A stretch of 64,000 nt of DNA. Source: RYN-230 sp963782185. GTDB lineage: Bacteria > Actinomycetota > Actinomycetes > Streptosporangiales > Streptosporangiaceae. The position numbers were made by a program, and so were the translations under genes. The DNA lies in the NCBI GenBank assembly GCA_963782185.1, contig CAWAJB010000037.1:17372-81371 (forward strand), read 5' to 3'. Each line of letters opens with the position of its first letter. Position 1 is the first letter of the stretch. The notes under the pieces are model-generated. The model had not been told where the DNA came from, did no database searches, and worked only from the letters and a program-made list of their open reading frames with translations. Of the stretch, positions 44,659 to 53,667 are shown in pieces.

Positions 44659-46764
44659 ATGACGGAGAGTCAGCAGAACCCGGTATCCGAGTCGCAGATT
44701 GCGGTGCACTGGCGCGAGGAAGAGTACATCTACCCGAAAGAGTCGTTCATCCAGCAGGCCAATGCGGCTGACCCGGCCATTTTCGACCGCTTCGACGAGA
44801 AGAACTTCCCGGACTGCTTCGTCGAATATGCCGAGATGCTGAGCTGGGACCAGAAGTGGGACACGGTCCTGGACTCGAGCAATCCCCCGTTCTGGAAGTG
44901 GTTCACCGGCGGCCGCCTGAACGCCTCCTACAACTGCGTGGACCGCCACCTGGCGGACAAGGCGGACAAGGCCGCGATCATCTGGGTCCCGGAACCGGAG
45001 GCCGTCGAGCCGGTTTCCATCACCTACCGGGAGCTCTACCACCAGGTGAACGAGTTTGCCGCGCTGCTGCGTGACTTCGCCGGGCTGAAGGCCGGCGACC
45101 GGGTCACGCTGCACATGCCCATGATGGCGGAACTGCCCGTCGTGATGCTCGCCTGTGCCCGGCTGGGCGTGGTGCACTCGGAGGTCTTCGGCGGGTTCAG
45201 CGGCAACGCGTGCGGGACCAGGATCGCCGACTCGGGCAGCCGGGTCCTGATCACGGTGGACGGCTACTACCGCAGCGGCGCGCTGCAGGATCACAAGGTC
45301 AAGGCCGACGAGGCGCTGGCCGAGGCGGCCAAGCAGGGCCAGGAGGTCGACAAGGTCCTGGTCTGGCGACGTCACGATGGCGAGTACGCGTCCCAGACAC
45401 CGATGGTGACCGGCCGTGATTTCTTCGTGGACGAGGTCATCAGCCCGTACCGCGGCCAGATCGTGGAGCCGGTCTCGATGCCGTCCGAGGCGCCCCTGTT
45501 CCTGATGTACACGAGCGGGACCACAGGGCGGCCGAAGGGGGCGCAGCACAGCACCGGCGGGTACCTGTCCTACGTGACCGGGACGTCCAAGTATTACCAG
45601 GACATCCACCCCGACGACACGTACTGGTGCATGGCCGACATCGGCTGGATCACCGGGCATTCCTACATCGTGTACGGCCCGCTCTCGCTCGGCACCACCA
45701 CCGTGATCTACGAGGGCACGCCGAACTTCCCGGACGCGGGACGGCCGTGGCGGATCGCCGAGCGGCTCGGGGTGAACATCTTCCACACCTCGCCAACCGC
45801 CATCCGGATGCTGCGCAAGGTCGGTCCCGACGAGCCGGCCAAGTACGACTACCACTTCAAGCACATGACCACGGTCGGCGAGCCGATCGAGCCCGAGGTC
45901 TGGCGCTGGTATCACAAGGCGGTCGGCAAGGACGAGGCCGTCATCGTGGACACCTGGTGGCAGACCGAGACCGGCGGCTTCCTGGGCAGCTCGCTGCCCG
46001 CCCTCAAGCCGATGAAGCCCGGCAGCTGCGGTCCCGCGGTGATCGGCATCTATCCCGCCATCTACGACGAGAACGGCGTGGAGGTGCCGGACGGCCGGGC
46101 GGGCAACATCTGCATCCGCAACCCCTGGCCCGGCATCATGTCAACCATCTGGGGCCAGCCGGAGCGGTTCATCTCGGTCTACTACGAGAAGTACAACAAG
46201 AACAAGGACAGCAAGGACTGGCGTGACTGGCCATACTTCGCTGGTGACGGGGCGGTCCGCGCACCGGACGGGTACTACCGGATCCTCGGCCGGGTCGACG
46301 ACGTGATCAACGTGGCCGGGCACCGGCTGGGCACCAAGGAGATCGAGTCGGCCGCGCTGACCGTCCCCGAGGTGGCCGAGGCCGCCGCCGTCCCGGTGGT
46401 GGACGACATCCGGGGCCGCGCGGTCGAGGTGTACGTGTCGCTCAAGCCCGGGTACACGGCCAGCCAGGAGATGGTGGCCAAGGTCAGCATGTCGATCGAG
46501 ACAGAGATCGGCAAGATCGCCCGCCCGAAGAACGTCTGGATCGTCCCGGACATGCCGAAGACCCGGTCCGGGAAGATCATGCGCCGGGTGATCGCGGCGT
46601 TGTCCAACTTCACCGACACCGGGGATGTCACCACGCTGGCCAATCCCGAGATCGTGGACGACATCCGCCGCGAGGTGCAGTCGGCCAAGGTCGCGCGCGG
46701 TGACGTGCCCAGGGAGCTCACCGACACGGAGCGGGCCGAGATCCAGTCGTTCGGCACGGAATAG
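44659..46764 (+). CDS. acs: Acetyl-CoA synthetase (AMP-forming)
   Basis: A 701-residue acetate- or short-chain-acyl-CoA ligase. N-terminal ACS region FIQQANAADPAIFDRFDEKNFPDCFVEYAEMLSWDQKWDTVLD, P-loop-like MYTSGTTGRPKGAQHSTGGY, acyl pocket region DIGWITGHSYIVYGPL and WWQTETGG, hinge GRVDDVINVAGHRLGTKEIESA, and the acetylatable lysine PKTRSGKIMRR. ATG 44659 has GGGAGG about 8 nt upstream (ATG 44644 is the alternative). It lies 100 bp from the convergent lysine-degradation operon. Acetyl-CoA is the co-substrate of the Kce step of that pathway, so the placement may be functional. Confidence 0.9.
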   Translation: MTESQQNPVSESQIAVHWREEEYIYPKESFIQQANAADPAIFDRFDEKNFPDCFVEYAEMLSWDQKWDTVLDSSNPPFWKWFTGGRLNASYNCVDRHLADKADKAAIIWVPEPEAVEPVSITYRELYHQVNEFAALLRDFAGLKAGDRVTLHMPMMAELPVVMLACARLGVVHSEVFGGFSGNACGTRIADSGSRVLITVDGYYRSGALQDHKVKADEALAEAAKQGQEVDKVLVWRRHDGEYASQTPMVTGRDFFVDEVISPYRGQIVEPVSMPSEAPLFLMYTSGTTGRPKGAQHSTGGYLSYVTGTSKYYQDIHPDDTYWCMADIGWITGHSYIVYGPLSLGTTTVIYEGTPNFPDAGRPWRIAERLGVNIFHTSPTAIRMLRKVGPDEPAKYDYHFKHMTTVGEPIEPEVWRWYHKAVGKDEAVIVDTWWQTETGGFLGSSLPALKPMKPGSCGPAVIGIYPAIYDENGVEVPDGRAGNICIRNPWPGIMSTIWGQPERFISVYYEKYNKNKDSKDWRDWPYFAGDGAVRAPDGYYRILGRVDDVINVAGHRLGTKEIESAALTVPEVAEAAAVPVVDDIRGRAVEVYVSLKPGYTASQEMVAKVSMSIETEIGKIARPKNVWIVPDMPKTRSGKIMRRVIAALSNFTDTGDVTTLANPEIVDDIRREVQSAKVARGDVPRELTDTERAEIQSFGTE

Positions 46765-46867
46765 CCGGCAACTCCGCGCCGCGGCCGACCGGATTCCGGC
46801 GCCGGGGCCGGCGACCCTGCAGGGGCCGCCGGACCCGCGCCGGGCGGCCGCGGTGACCAAACGGGAG

Positions 46868-47251
46868 TTACGGCACGACGACCGTGCCGGTCGCGGTGAC
46901 CGCGACCAGCGGCTCGGCGAGCGCCCGGGACGCGGACGGGCCCCGCCCCGGATCGGCCCGGCACATCACGCGGGCCTCGAAAGCCAGCTCGCGGCTGCGC
47001 CGGCCGGTGCGGATCACGGTCGCGGTCACCTCGATGACGTCGCCGGCCAGCACCGGCTCCCGGAACTGCACGTCGGAGTAGGACGCGAACAGGCCCTCGT
47101 CGCCGTCCATCTGGATAGCGGCCTCGGTGGCCACATCCCCGAACAGGCCCAGGACATACGCCCCGTCCACGAGGTTCCCGCCGTAATGGGCATGGCTTGC
47201 GGGCACATAACGCCGGTGGGTAACGGCCAGGCCGTCGTGCAGGCCGGTCAC
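46868..47251 (-). CDS. kal: 3-aminobutyryl-CoA ammonia-lyase
   Basis: A hotdog-fold lyase converting 3-aminobutyryl-CoA to crotonyl-CoA and ammonia, the last specific step of lysine fermentation. 127 residues; the core AHYGGNLVDGAYVLGLFGDVATEAAIQMDGDEGLF and DVQFREPVLAGDVIEVTATVIRTGRRSRELAFEA fit the family. GTG 47251 overlaps the kamE stop (GTGA), so it is translated as the last gene of the kdd-kamD-kamE-kal operon. The assignment rests on the hotdog sequence plus this context. Confidence 0.85.
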   Translation of the reverse strand: MTGLHDGLAVTHRRYVPASHAHYGGNLVDGAYVLGLFGDVATEAAIQMDGDEGLFASYSDVQFREPVLAGDVIEVTATVIRTGRRSRELAFEARVMCRADPGRGPSASRALAEPLVAVTATGTVVVP

Positions 47252-48015
47252 GCGGCACCTGCCCCGGCCGGCTCCGGCGCGAGCACGTGCACCAGGTAGC
47301 TCGCCACCTCGCGCGGCGTGGTGCCGCGGCCGAAGATCTTGTCCACGCTGAGCTCCCCCGCCATGGCCGGGTCGAACCGCGGGCCGCCCACGATCAGCTG
47401 CGGGCCTCCCGCCGGGTAGGCGGCGCGGAACGCGGCGGACAGCTGCCGGGCCCCGGCCAGGTGGGCCTCACGCTGGGTGACCACCTGGCTGACCAGAACC
47501 GCGTCTGCCCGCTCGGCCTGCGCCCGGGCCACCAGGTCGGCCACGTCCACCTGCGCGCCCAGGTTCACCACCCGGACCTCGCGGTAGTACTCCAGGCCCT
47601 TCTCTCCCGCGTGGCCCTTGACGTTGAGGATCGCGTCGATGCCCACGGTGTGCGCGTCGGTGCCGATGCAGGCGCCGAGCACCACCAGCTTACGGCCCAG
47701 GCCGCTGCGCACCCGGAGGTTGATCTCGGCCGGCGAGAGCAGCGGGAACTCACGGCGGGTGATGGTCACGGCGGACAGGTTGACCAGGTGCCCGGTCCGG
47801 CCGTAGACGATGAAGAACGTGAAGTCGTGACCCATGCCCTTGGCGTGCACCACCATGGCCGGGTCCAGGCCCATCTTGCCGGCCAGCTGCAGCGCCGCGC
47901 CTTCTGCGACCATGCGCTCTTCTTCATTCCCAAACGGAACCGGCAGGGTGAACGACACCTGGACCTGCCCATCACCCGTGGTGTCACCGTAGGGACGGAT
48001 GACCTGGCCGCTCAT
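47248..48015 (-). CDS. kamE: Lysine 5,6-aminomutase beta subunit
   Basis: The adenosylcobalamin- and PLP-binding subunit of the enzyme that moves the terminal amino group of (beta-)lysine. 255 residues. The cobalamin motif DAHTVG is at 120-125 (His122 is the lower ligand). It is followed by GIDAILNVKGHAGEKGLEYY, where Lys133 matches the PLP-binding lysine of the clostridial subunit (Lys144). ATG 48015 overlaps the kamD stop (ATGA). Confidence 0.95.
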   Translation of the reverse strand: MSGQVIRPYGDTTGDGQVQVSFTLPVPFGNEEERMVAEGAALQLAGKMGLDPAMVVHAKGMGHDFTFFIVYGRTGHLVNLSAVTITRREFPLLSPAEINLRVRSGLGRKLVVLGACIGTDAHTVGIDAILNVKGHAGEKGLEYYREVRVVNLGAQVDVADLVARAQAERADAVLVSQVVTQREAHLAGARQLSAAFRAAYPAGGPQLIVGGPRFDPAMAGELSVDKIFGRGTTPREVASYLVHVLAPEPAGAGAA

Positions 48016-49598
48016 GATGCTCCCTCCAGGTCATGGCCGGCCGCAGGCCCGGCCTCCAGGAACTCACTGGCCGGATTCCAGTAGCCGCCGGCCCGCCGGA
48101 TGACGCCGGCCAGGCCGCGGCCCCCGTCGGCGGGGCGGCGGGTAACGCCGAACGTGCCGTCCGCGATCGCGGCCAGCAACCCTTCCCGGCTGATCCGCCG
48201 GAGCAGCTCCACCGCCTCGCCGAGCACCTGGTGGGCCCGCTGCTCCACGAACCCGCCCGGCGGCGGCCGGAAGTTCTCGCCCAGCCGGGCCGCGGCGCGG
48301 GCCACGTAGCGCGCGTTCTCCAGGGCGAGGTCCCGGTCGGACAGGAACGGGGTGTGGATCCCCTCGGTCATCATCCCGATCAGCAGGATGGACTGGTCCG
48401 TCATGACCCCGGCCAGGTTGAAGAACGCGTCCAGCAGGTAACCGGCGAACACGTTGCCGGTCATGTGCTTGGTCGGCGGCATGTACTTCAGCGGCGCGTC
48501 CGGGAACAGCTCCCGGACCAGCTGGGCGTGCGCCAGCTCGAGCACGAACGAGTCGGGCACCTCGGGGTTGATCTCGAACGCGTGGCCCAGGCCCAGCTGC
48601 CCGTCAGCCAGCCCCGCTTCCTTGCCGAAGAACTCGTTCATCAGCTGGCTGACGACCACGGTGTGCGCGGCGTCCACCGCGTCGGCGGTGGTGAGGTAGT
48701 TGTCCTCGCCCGTGTTGATGATGATCCCGGCCCGGGCATGGATCTGCCGCGCGAAGCGCTGGTCGATGAACGTCCGCTGCGGGTTGATGTCCCGGAAGAT
48801 GATCCCGTACATGCAGTCGTTCAGCATCATGTCCAGCCGCTCCAGCCCGGCCAGCGCGGCGATCTCCGGCATGCACAGGCCGGATGCGTAGTTGGTCAGA
48901 CGCACGTAGCGGCCCAGCTCGCGGGAGACGTCGTCCAGCGCGGCCCGCATGAGCCGGAAGTTTTCCTGCGTCGCGTAGGTCCCGGCGTAGCCTTCCCGGG
49001 TCGCCCCCTCCGGGACGTAGTCCAGCAGGGACTGCCCGGTGGACCGGATCACCGCGACGATGTCCGCGCCTTCCCGGGCCGCGGCCTGGGCCTGCGGGAT
49101 GTCCTCGTAAATGTCGCCGGTCGCCACGATCAGGTAGATCCATGGCTTGGCGGGGTCCGACGTGTCCCTGATCATCGCGGACCGCTCCGCCCGCCTGCGG
49201 TCGATCACCGCGAAGCCCTGGGCGAGTGCGGCCCGCGCCGCGTCCTGGGCGGCTGCGGCGTCAGCGCCGTCCGGGAGCCGGAACTTCACGGTGCCGGCCG
49301 CGGCGTCGGCAGCCAGCGCGCGCAGCGTCGGGTACCCGCCGGTGAGCAGCGCGTCCCAGACCGGGAGGGCTACGCCCTGCTCGAGCCCGGTGCTCTCCCG
49401 GACGCTGTCGACCAGCTGGTTCACCCACGGCATGCCGTCGGAGTCCGCGCCCTCCAGCCCGGCCAGCCGCAGCACCGCACGTTCCACCGACACGGTGGTG
49501 TGCTGAGTGGCCAGATCCACGATGGGCTGCCCGGCGACCCGCGCCAGTTCGCGGGCCTCCGCCACCATCGCGGGGTCCAGCCGGAGCCTCGATTCCAC
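48012..49598 (-). CDS. kamD: Lysine 5,6-aminomutase alpha subunit
   Basis: The catalytic TIM-barrel subunit (528 residues) of lysine 5,6-aminomutase; with KamE it converts L-beta-lysine to 3,5-diaminohexanoate (or D-lysine to 2,5-diaminohexanoate). Family stretches include IYLIVATGDIYEDIPQAQAA, REGADIVAVIRSTGQSLLDYVPEG, TYATQENFRLMRAALDD, and NYASGLCMPEIAALAGLERLDMMLNDCMYGIIFRDIN. The GTG 49598 start is set by a near-perfect AAAGGAGG ribosome site at 49608-49615. It follows kdd by 14 bp. Confidence 0.96.
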   Translation of the reverse strand: MESRLRLDPAMVAEARELARVAGQPIVDLATQHTTVSVERAVLRLAGLEGADSDGMPWVNQLVDSVRESTGLEQGVALPVWDALLTGGYPTLRALAADAAAGTVKFRLPDGADAAAAQDAARAALAQGFAVIDRRRAERSAMIRDTSDPAKPWIYLIVATGDIYEDIPQAQAAAREGADIVAVIRSTGQSLLDYVPEGATREGYAGTYATQENFRLMRAALDDVSRELGRYVRLTNYASGLCMPEIAALAGLERLDMMLNDCMYGIIFRDINPQRTFIDQRFARQIHARAGIIINTGEDNYLTTADAVDAAHTVVVSQLMNEFFGKEAGLADGQLGLGHAFEINPEVPDSFVLELAHAQLVRELFPDAPLKYMPPTKHMTGNVFAGYLLDAFFNLAGVMTDQSILLIGMMTEGIHTPFLSDRDLALENARYVARAAARLGENFRPPPGGFVEQRAHQVLGEAVELLRRISREGLLAAIADGTFGVTRRPADGGRGLAGVIRRAGGYWNPASEFLEAGPAAGHDLEGAS

Positions 49599-49612
49599 CC
49601 GCAGAACCTCCT

Positions 49613-50824
49613 TTATTCGGTCAGCCGGGCCTCGAACAGCGCGCGGACGCCGGGCTCGGACCGGATCAGGTCGAGCGCGAGGTCCGCATGACCAGGCACA
49701 TACCCGTTGCCGATCAGCATCGTCACATCGGCGGCCACGCCCTCGGCGCCCAGCGCGGCCGCGCTGAAGGAGGTCGCCATCGAGAAGAAGATCACCGTGC
49801 CGCCGGGCGCGGTGGCCAGCACCGCACCGCCTTCGCAGCCCGGCACGTCCACGCAGACCACGGTCACGGCCGCCGGCCCGCCAGCCGAGCGGACGGCGGC
49901 CGCCAGGCCCACCGGGTCCCGGGCGTCCGCGATCACCACCTCGTCGGCGAGGCCGGCCTGGCGCACCGCGGCGGCCTCGGCCTCGGCCGGGACCACCCCG
50001 ATGATCGTGCCCGCGCCGGCCCGGCGGGCCGCCGCCGCGGACAGCGAGCCGCTCTTGCCGCCGGCGCCGAGGATCGCCACGACCGGGCCCTCTGCTGGCC
50101 CGGGGGGGCGACGCCCCGCTCCGCCTTCCCGGGGGACAACCCCCGGAGCCCCCGGCCCCCGCGAGTCGCCGGTTCGGGGAGACCCGCCTCCAGCGGGCCC
50201 CACCTCGCCCGCGAAAGCCGGTCCCGGGAGCAGCGCGGCGCGCACCACCCGCCCGGTGAGGGCAGGGGCGCCGCACACGTCCAGGACCGCGAGGGCGAGG
50301 GCGGGCGGCAGGTCCGGCGGCAGCACCGCGGCGATCGACCGGCCGAACAGGATCGCGTGCCCGGCGCAGGGGACCTGCTCGGACTGGCCATCCCAGCGGG
50401 CCAGGCCGTCGGTCACGGCCAGCGGGGTCAGGCTGAGGGAGACCAGCGTCGCGATCCGGTCACCGGCCGCCAGCCCCAGCGCAGAAGCGGATCCCGCTTC
50501 GTCCACCACGCCGGTGAGCATCCCGCCGGACCCGGTCACCGGGTTCTGCATCTTCCCGCGCCCGCCGATGATGTCCAGCACCGCGCCGCGCATGGCAGCG
50601 GCCGAGCCGCCCGTGGACTCGCGGAGCTGGCGGTAGGACGCGGCGTCCAGGTTCAGCCGCTCCACCGCGACCCGGACCTCATCCGGCCAGATCGCCGGGT
50701 CGGCGTCCAGCCGCCAGGCCGCCTGCGGCAGTACCCCGGCCGGCTCCAGCACCCGGTGCAGGCCGAGTGGTGACCCCGGGCCGCGGCTGGTGCGCGGCGG
50801 GTCCTGGATCAGCGGATCCTCCAT
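49613..50824 (-). CDS. kdd: L-erythro-3,5-diaminohexanoate dehydrogenase
   Basis: Oxidises 3,5-diaminohexanoate to 3-keto-5-aminohexanoate with NAD(P). N-terminal LGLHRVLEPAGVLPQAAWRLD and the VERLNLDAASYRQL block are typical. The Rossmann site is VVAILGAGGKSGSLSAAAARRAG (about 248-270), and the protein closes with GNGYVPGHADLALDLIR. 403 residues, longer than usual (about 340-350), because residues ~205-245 are a Gly/Pro/Arg-rich insertion just before the Rossmann domain (DNA about 50090-50215). ATG 50824; the nearest ribosome site AGGAAG is rather far (16 nt). First gene of the operon. Confidence 0.92.
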   Translation of the reverse strand: MEDPLIQDPPRTSRGPGSPLGLHRVLEPAGVLPQAAWRLDADPAIWPDEVRVAVERLNLDAASYRQLRESTGGSAAAMRGAVLDIIGGRGKMQNPVTGSGGMLTGVVDEAGSASALGLAAGDRIATLVSLSLTPLAVTDGLARWDGQSEQVPCAGHAILFGRSIAAVLPPDLPPALALAVLDVCGAPALTGRVVRAALLPGPAFAGEVGPAGGGSPRTGDSRGPGAPGVVPREGGAGRRPPGPAEGPVVAILGAGGKSGSLSAAAARRAGAGTIIGVVPAEAEAAAVRQAGLADEVVIADARDPVGLAAAVRSAGGPAAVTVVCVDVPGCEGGAVLATAPGGTVIFFSMATSFSAAALGAEGVAADVTMLIGNGYVPGHADLALDLIRSEPGVRALFEARLTE

Positions 50825-50941
50825 AGTTAACAGTAAGTCTTCCTGTGTGAGAGTCCCTCTACACTATCTTCTTCTGTTCTAAACGCATATGGAAGGCTAT
50901 CCTTCAATAAACTACGGATGAGGGCAGGAAGGTGATCGGCC
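50825..50941. promoter_or_regulatory. Divergent promoter region between kdd and kamA
   Basis: 117 bp, the most A/T-rich segment of the neighbourhood. Toward kamA, TACACT (50860-50865) is a -10 candidate. An inverted repeat GAAGG-CTAT-CCTTC (about 50892-50905) lies in the kamA leader, and GTTAAC (50826-50831) abuts the kdd start. GGAAGG (50927-50932) is the kamA ribosome site. Which of these is an operator is inference. Confidence 0.5.
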
Positions 50942-52327
50942 TTGGTCAGCCAGCCGTACGCGTACCGGCGGTCCGGGTTCGCCGAGCCAGACTGGCAGCG
51001 GTTCCCGGGCTGGTCGCAGGTGACCACCGCGGAGTGGGAATCAGTGCAGTGGCAGCGTGCCCATTGCGTGAAGAACCTGCGCCAGCTCCGCGAGGTGGCC
51101 GGGCCTGGCCTGGAGGAGTCCTTCCTCGCCGACCTGGAGCGTGACCAGCAGGAACGGGCGACCATGTCCATGCTGGTGACGCCGCAGATGCTGAACACCA
51201 TGGTCCCGGCGGGCGCACCGGACCAGCCTGGCTTCACCGAGGCGTTCTACGCCGATCCGGTGCGGCGGTACATGATCCCGGTGTTCAGCGACCGGCGGAC
51301 CGACTGGCCCTCCCATCCCTACTCGTCGCGCGACTCGCTGCACGAGGCGGAGATGTGGGCGGTCGAGGGCCTCACCCATCGCTACCCGACCAAGGTGCTG
51401 GCCGAGGTGCTGCCCACCTGCCCGCAGTACTGCGGCCACTGCACCCGGATGGACCTGGTCGGCAACCCGACGCCCAGCATCACTAAGCACAAGTTCGGCC
51501 TGCCGCCCGCCGACCGGCTTACCGCCATGATCGAGTATCTGCAGGCCACCCCGGGTGTCCGCGATGTGGTGGTATCCGGCGGGGACGTGGCCAACATGCC
51601 CTGGCCCCGGCTGGAGAACTTCGTCAGCGCGCTGCTGGACATCGACAACATCCGGGACATCCGGCTGGCCACCAAGGCGCTGATGGGGCTGCCGCAGCAC
51701 TGGCTGGCGGACCAGGTCCGGGCGGGCATGGAGCGTCTGGCGGCCAAGGCCCGTGAACGCGGGGCCAGCATCGCGATCCACACCCACGTGAACGCGGCCC
51801 AGTCGGTCACCCCGCTGGTCGCCCGGGCCACGCAGGCCATGCTGGACACCGGCATCCGCGACGTGCGCAACCAGGGCGTGCTGCTGCACGGGGTCAACGA
51901 CAGCGCGGACGCACTGCTCGACCTCTGCTTCGCCCTCCTGGATGAGGCCCGGATCATGCCGTACTACTTCTACATGTGCGACATGATCCCCGGCAGCGAG
52001 CACTGGCGGGTGTCGCTGGCCCAGGCCCAGGACCTGCAGCACCAGATCATGGGCTATCTGCCGGGGTTCGCGACGCCCCGGGTGGTCTGTGACGTGCCCT
52101 ACGTCGGCAAGCGCTGGGTGCACCAGGTCTCCCGGTACGACACCGAACTCGGCATCTCCTACTGGACGAAGAACTACCGGACTGCGGTGGAAGCCGCCGA
52201 TCCCCTCGCCCTGAACCGCGAGTACCCCTACTACGACCCGATCCACATGCTTCCCGAGCAGGGTCAGCAGTGGTGGCGCGACCGGGTCCGGGAGGGCGCC
52301 CCCGAGCCGGCCGTGGCCGCGGGCTAG
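50942..52327 (+). CDS. kamA: Lysine 2,3-aminomutase
   Basis: A radical-SAM, PLP-dependent enzyme converting L-lysine to L-beta-lysine, entry point of the pathway encoded divergently. 461 residues. The [4Fe-4S] motif CPQYCGHC is at 160-167 (Cys160, 164, 167). Other KamA blocks: VEGLTHRYPTKVLAEVLPTC, VRDVVVSGGDVANMPWPRLE, and IRDVRNQGVLLHGVNDSADALLDLCFALLDEARIMPYYFYMCDMIPGSEHWR. Start TTG 50942 with GGAAGG nine bases upstream. The C-terminal zinc-Cys cluster of clostridial KamA is not obvious. Confidence 0.93.
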   Translation: MVSQPYAYRRSGFAEPDWQRFPGWSQVTTAEWESVQWQRAHCVKNLRQLREVAGPGLEESFLADLERDQQERATMSMLVTPQMLNTMVPAGAPDQPGFTEAFYADPVRRYMIPVFSDRRTDWPSHPYSSRDSLHEAEMWAVEGLTHRYPTKVLAEVLPTCPQYCGHCTRMDLVGNPTPSITKHKFGLPPADRLTAMIEYLQATPGVRDVVVSGGDVANMPWPRLENFVSALLDIDNIRDIRLATKALMGLPQHWLADQVRAGMERLAAKARERGASIAIHTHVNAAQSVTPLVARATQAMLDTGIRDVRNQGVLLHGVNDSADALLDLCFALLDEARIMPYYFYMCDMIPGSEHWRVSLAQAQDLQHQIMGYLPGFATPRVVCDVPYVGKRWVHQVSRYDTELGISYWTKNYRTAVEAADPLALNREYPYYDPIHMLPEQGQQWWRDRVREGAPEPAVAAG

Positions 52328-52509
52328 GGCAGCCCTAGCCCCGGCCGCGCCCCGGCCGGAGGAGGCCGGGGAGAGCCGGAGCGGCAGGCAGTCGAAGCCG
52401 CTCAGCGTGTTCTTCAGCCAGCGGCGTGGTTCCCCGGCGAGTTCCAGCCGGCCGACGCGGCGGGCGCACGGTCCGCGGGGAAAGTGCCCGGGCCACGGCC
52501 GTGCGGGCC

Positions 52510-53530
52510 CGCCCGCCAGCGCGGCCAGGATCAGGGCGGTGGCCAGCGCGAGCGCCCGCATCGGGCGCATCCGGCTGCCCACCCAGTCGGACCACACACC
52601 CGCGCCAAGCCGGGAGAAGGCGCCGCACGCCTGGGCGATGGCGAGCACCCGGCCCGCCGTGACGGGCTCGAGGCCGTGCGCCTCGACCAGGAACACCAGG
52701 GCGAACGTAGCCACCGCGAACTGCGGCACGACGAGCAGCGCGCTGGCCGCGTGGATGCGCCACAGCAGGGTGCTGGTTGAGCCCGGCCCGCCTGGGCCCG
52801 CCCCGGCCAGGTCCGTGCCCTCCAGGTCGCGGCCCGCCAGGTCCGGGCCGGAAGGGGAAGTGCCGTGCCGGCCGGTCCCCCGCCGGTAGGGCGAGCTGCC
52901 GTGCGGCTGCGCGTGGCGCGGCGGCCGTGCCGGATCACGCACGACCGCCGCGACCAGGAGCGAGGCGGCCAGGCAGAAGGCGCCGAGGAACGCGAGCGCG
53001 GCGGGCCAGCCGTGGGCACCGATGGAGGGCAGGGTGAGCGCGGCGACAGCCACGCCGAGCGGCTGCGCGCTCTGCCGGATACCCATGGCCAGGCCCCGCT
53101 GGCGAGCGGGGAACCAGCCCAGGATGAGCCGCCCGCTGGCGGCGTAGACCGATGCCCCGGCGGCCCCGGCCGCGGCCAGGCAGGCGCCCAGCGCGGCCGT
53201 GCCGTGCACGGTGGCCCCGGCCAGCAGGACCGTCCCGGCCAGCGCCAGGCCCGCACCGAGCACCAGCCGCTCCCCCCAGCGGTCGGCGGCCGCTCCCCAG
53301 GCCACCAGCGTGAGGAGCAGGCCCGCGGTGGGGCAGGCAACCAGAATCCCCGCCTGCTCCAGGGAAAGACCCTCAGCCCGGAAGGCCGGGATCAGGTAGG
53401 CCAGGCCGTACTGGAAGGTGCAGCCCGCGGTCATCGCGATCAGGCCGGCCACCAGGACTACCCAGCGCCGGCCACCCGGGCCGGTGTCACCAGCCGGGTT
53501 CCCGGCACCGGGCCGTGCTGACTCGCTCAT
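52510..53530 (-). pseudogene. MFS transporter, 3'-truncated
   Basis: ATG 53530, with a TATGAT box ending 6 nt upstream (leaderless). About 340 residues match an MFS carrier of the oxalate/formate-antiporter type: AYLIPAFRAEGLSLEQAG, GAAADRWGERLVLGAGL, GRLILGWFPARQRGLAMGI, and a second half starting HAASALLVVPQFAV to ALALATALILAALA. After about 52510 the homology stops with helices 10-12 missing. The frame stays open, running antisense through the end of kamA to 51041, which cannot be genuine. A deletion has probably removed the 3' end. A Gly/Pro/Arg-rich loop joins the halves. Confidence 0.7.
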
Positions 53531-53667
53531 ATAACGATCATACGAGGTCCAGCATATGAGACGAGGTCAGGCGGGCAGGCGCGTTCCCACCACCCACCAC
53601 CCCCTCCGGAGCGGCGGGAACCTGGTGCCCGGCTCGATCTTGGCGGCCCAGGTGCGCTAGCTAATAG

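Noticed and set aside
51041..52510. Long open frame antisense to kamA continuing the MFS protein to 829 residues
   Set aside because: kamA is clearly genuine in this interval; the antisense frame is open only because of third-position GC bias and shows no protein family.
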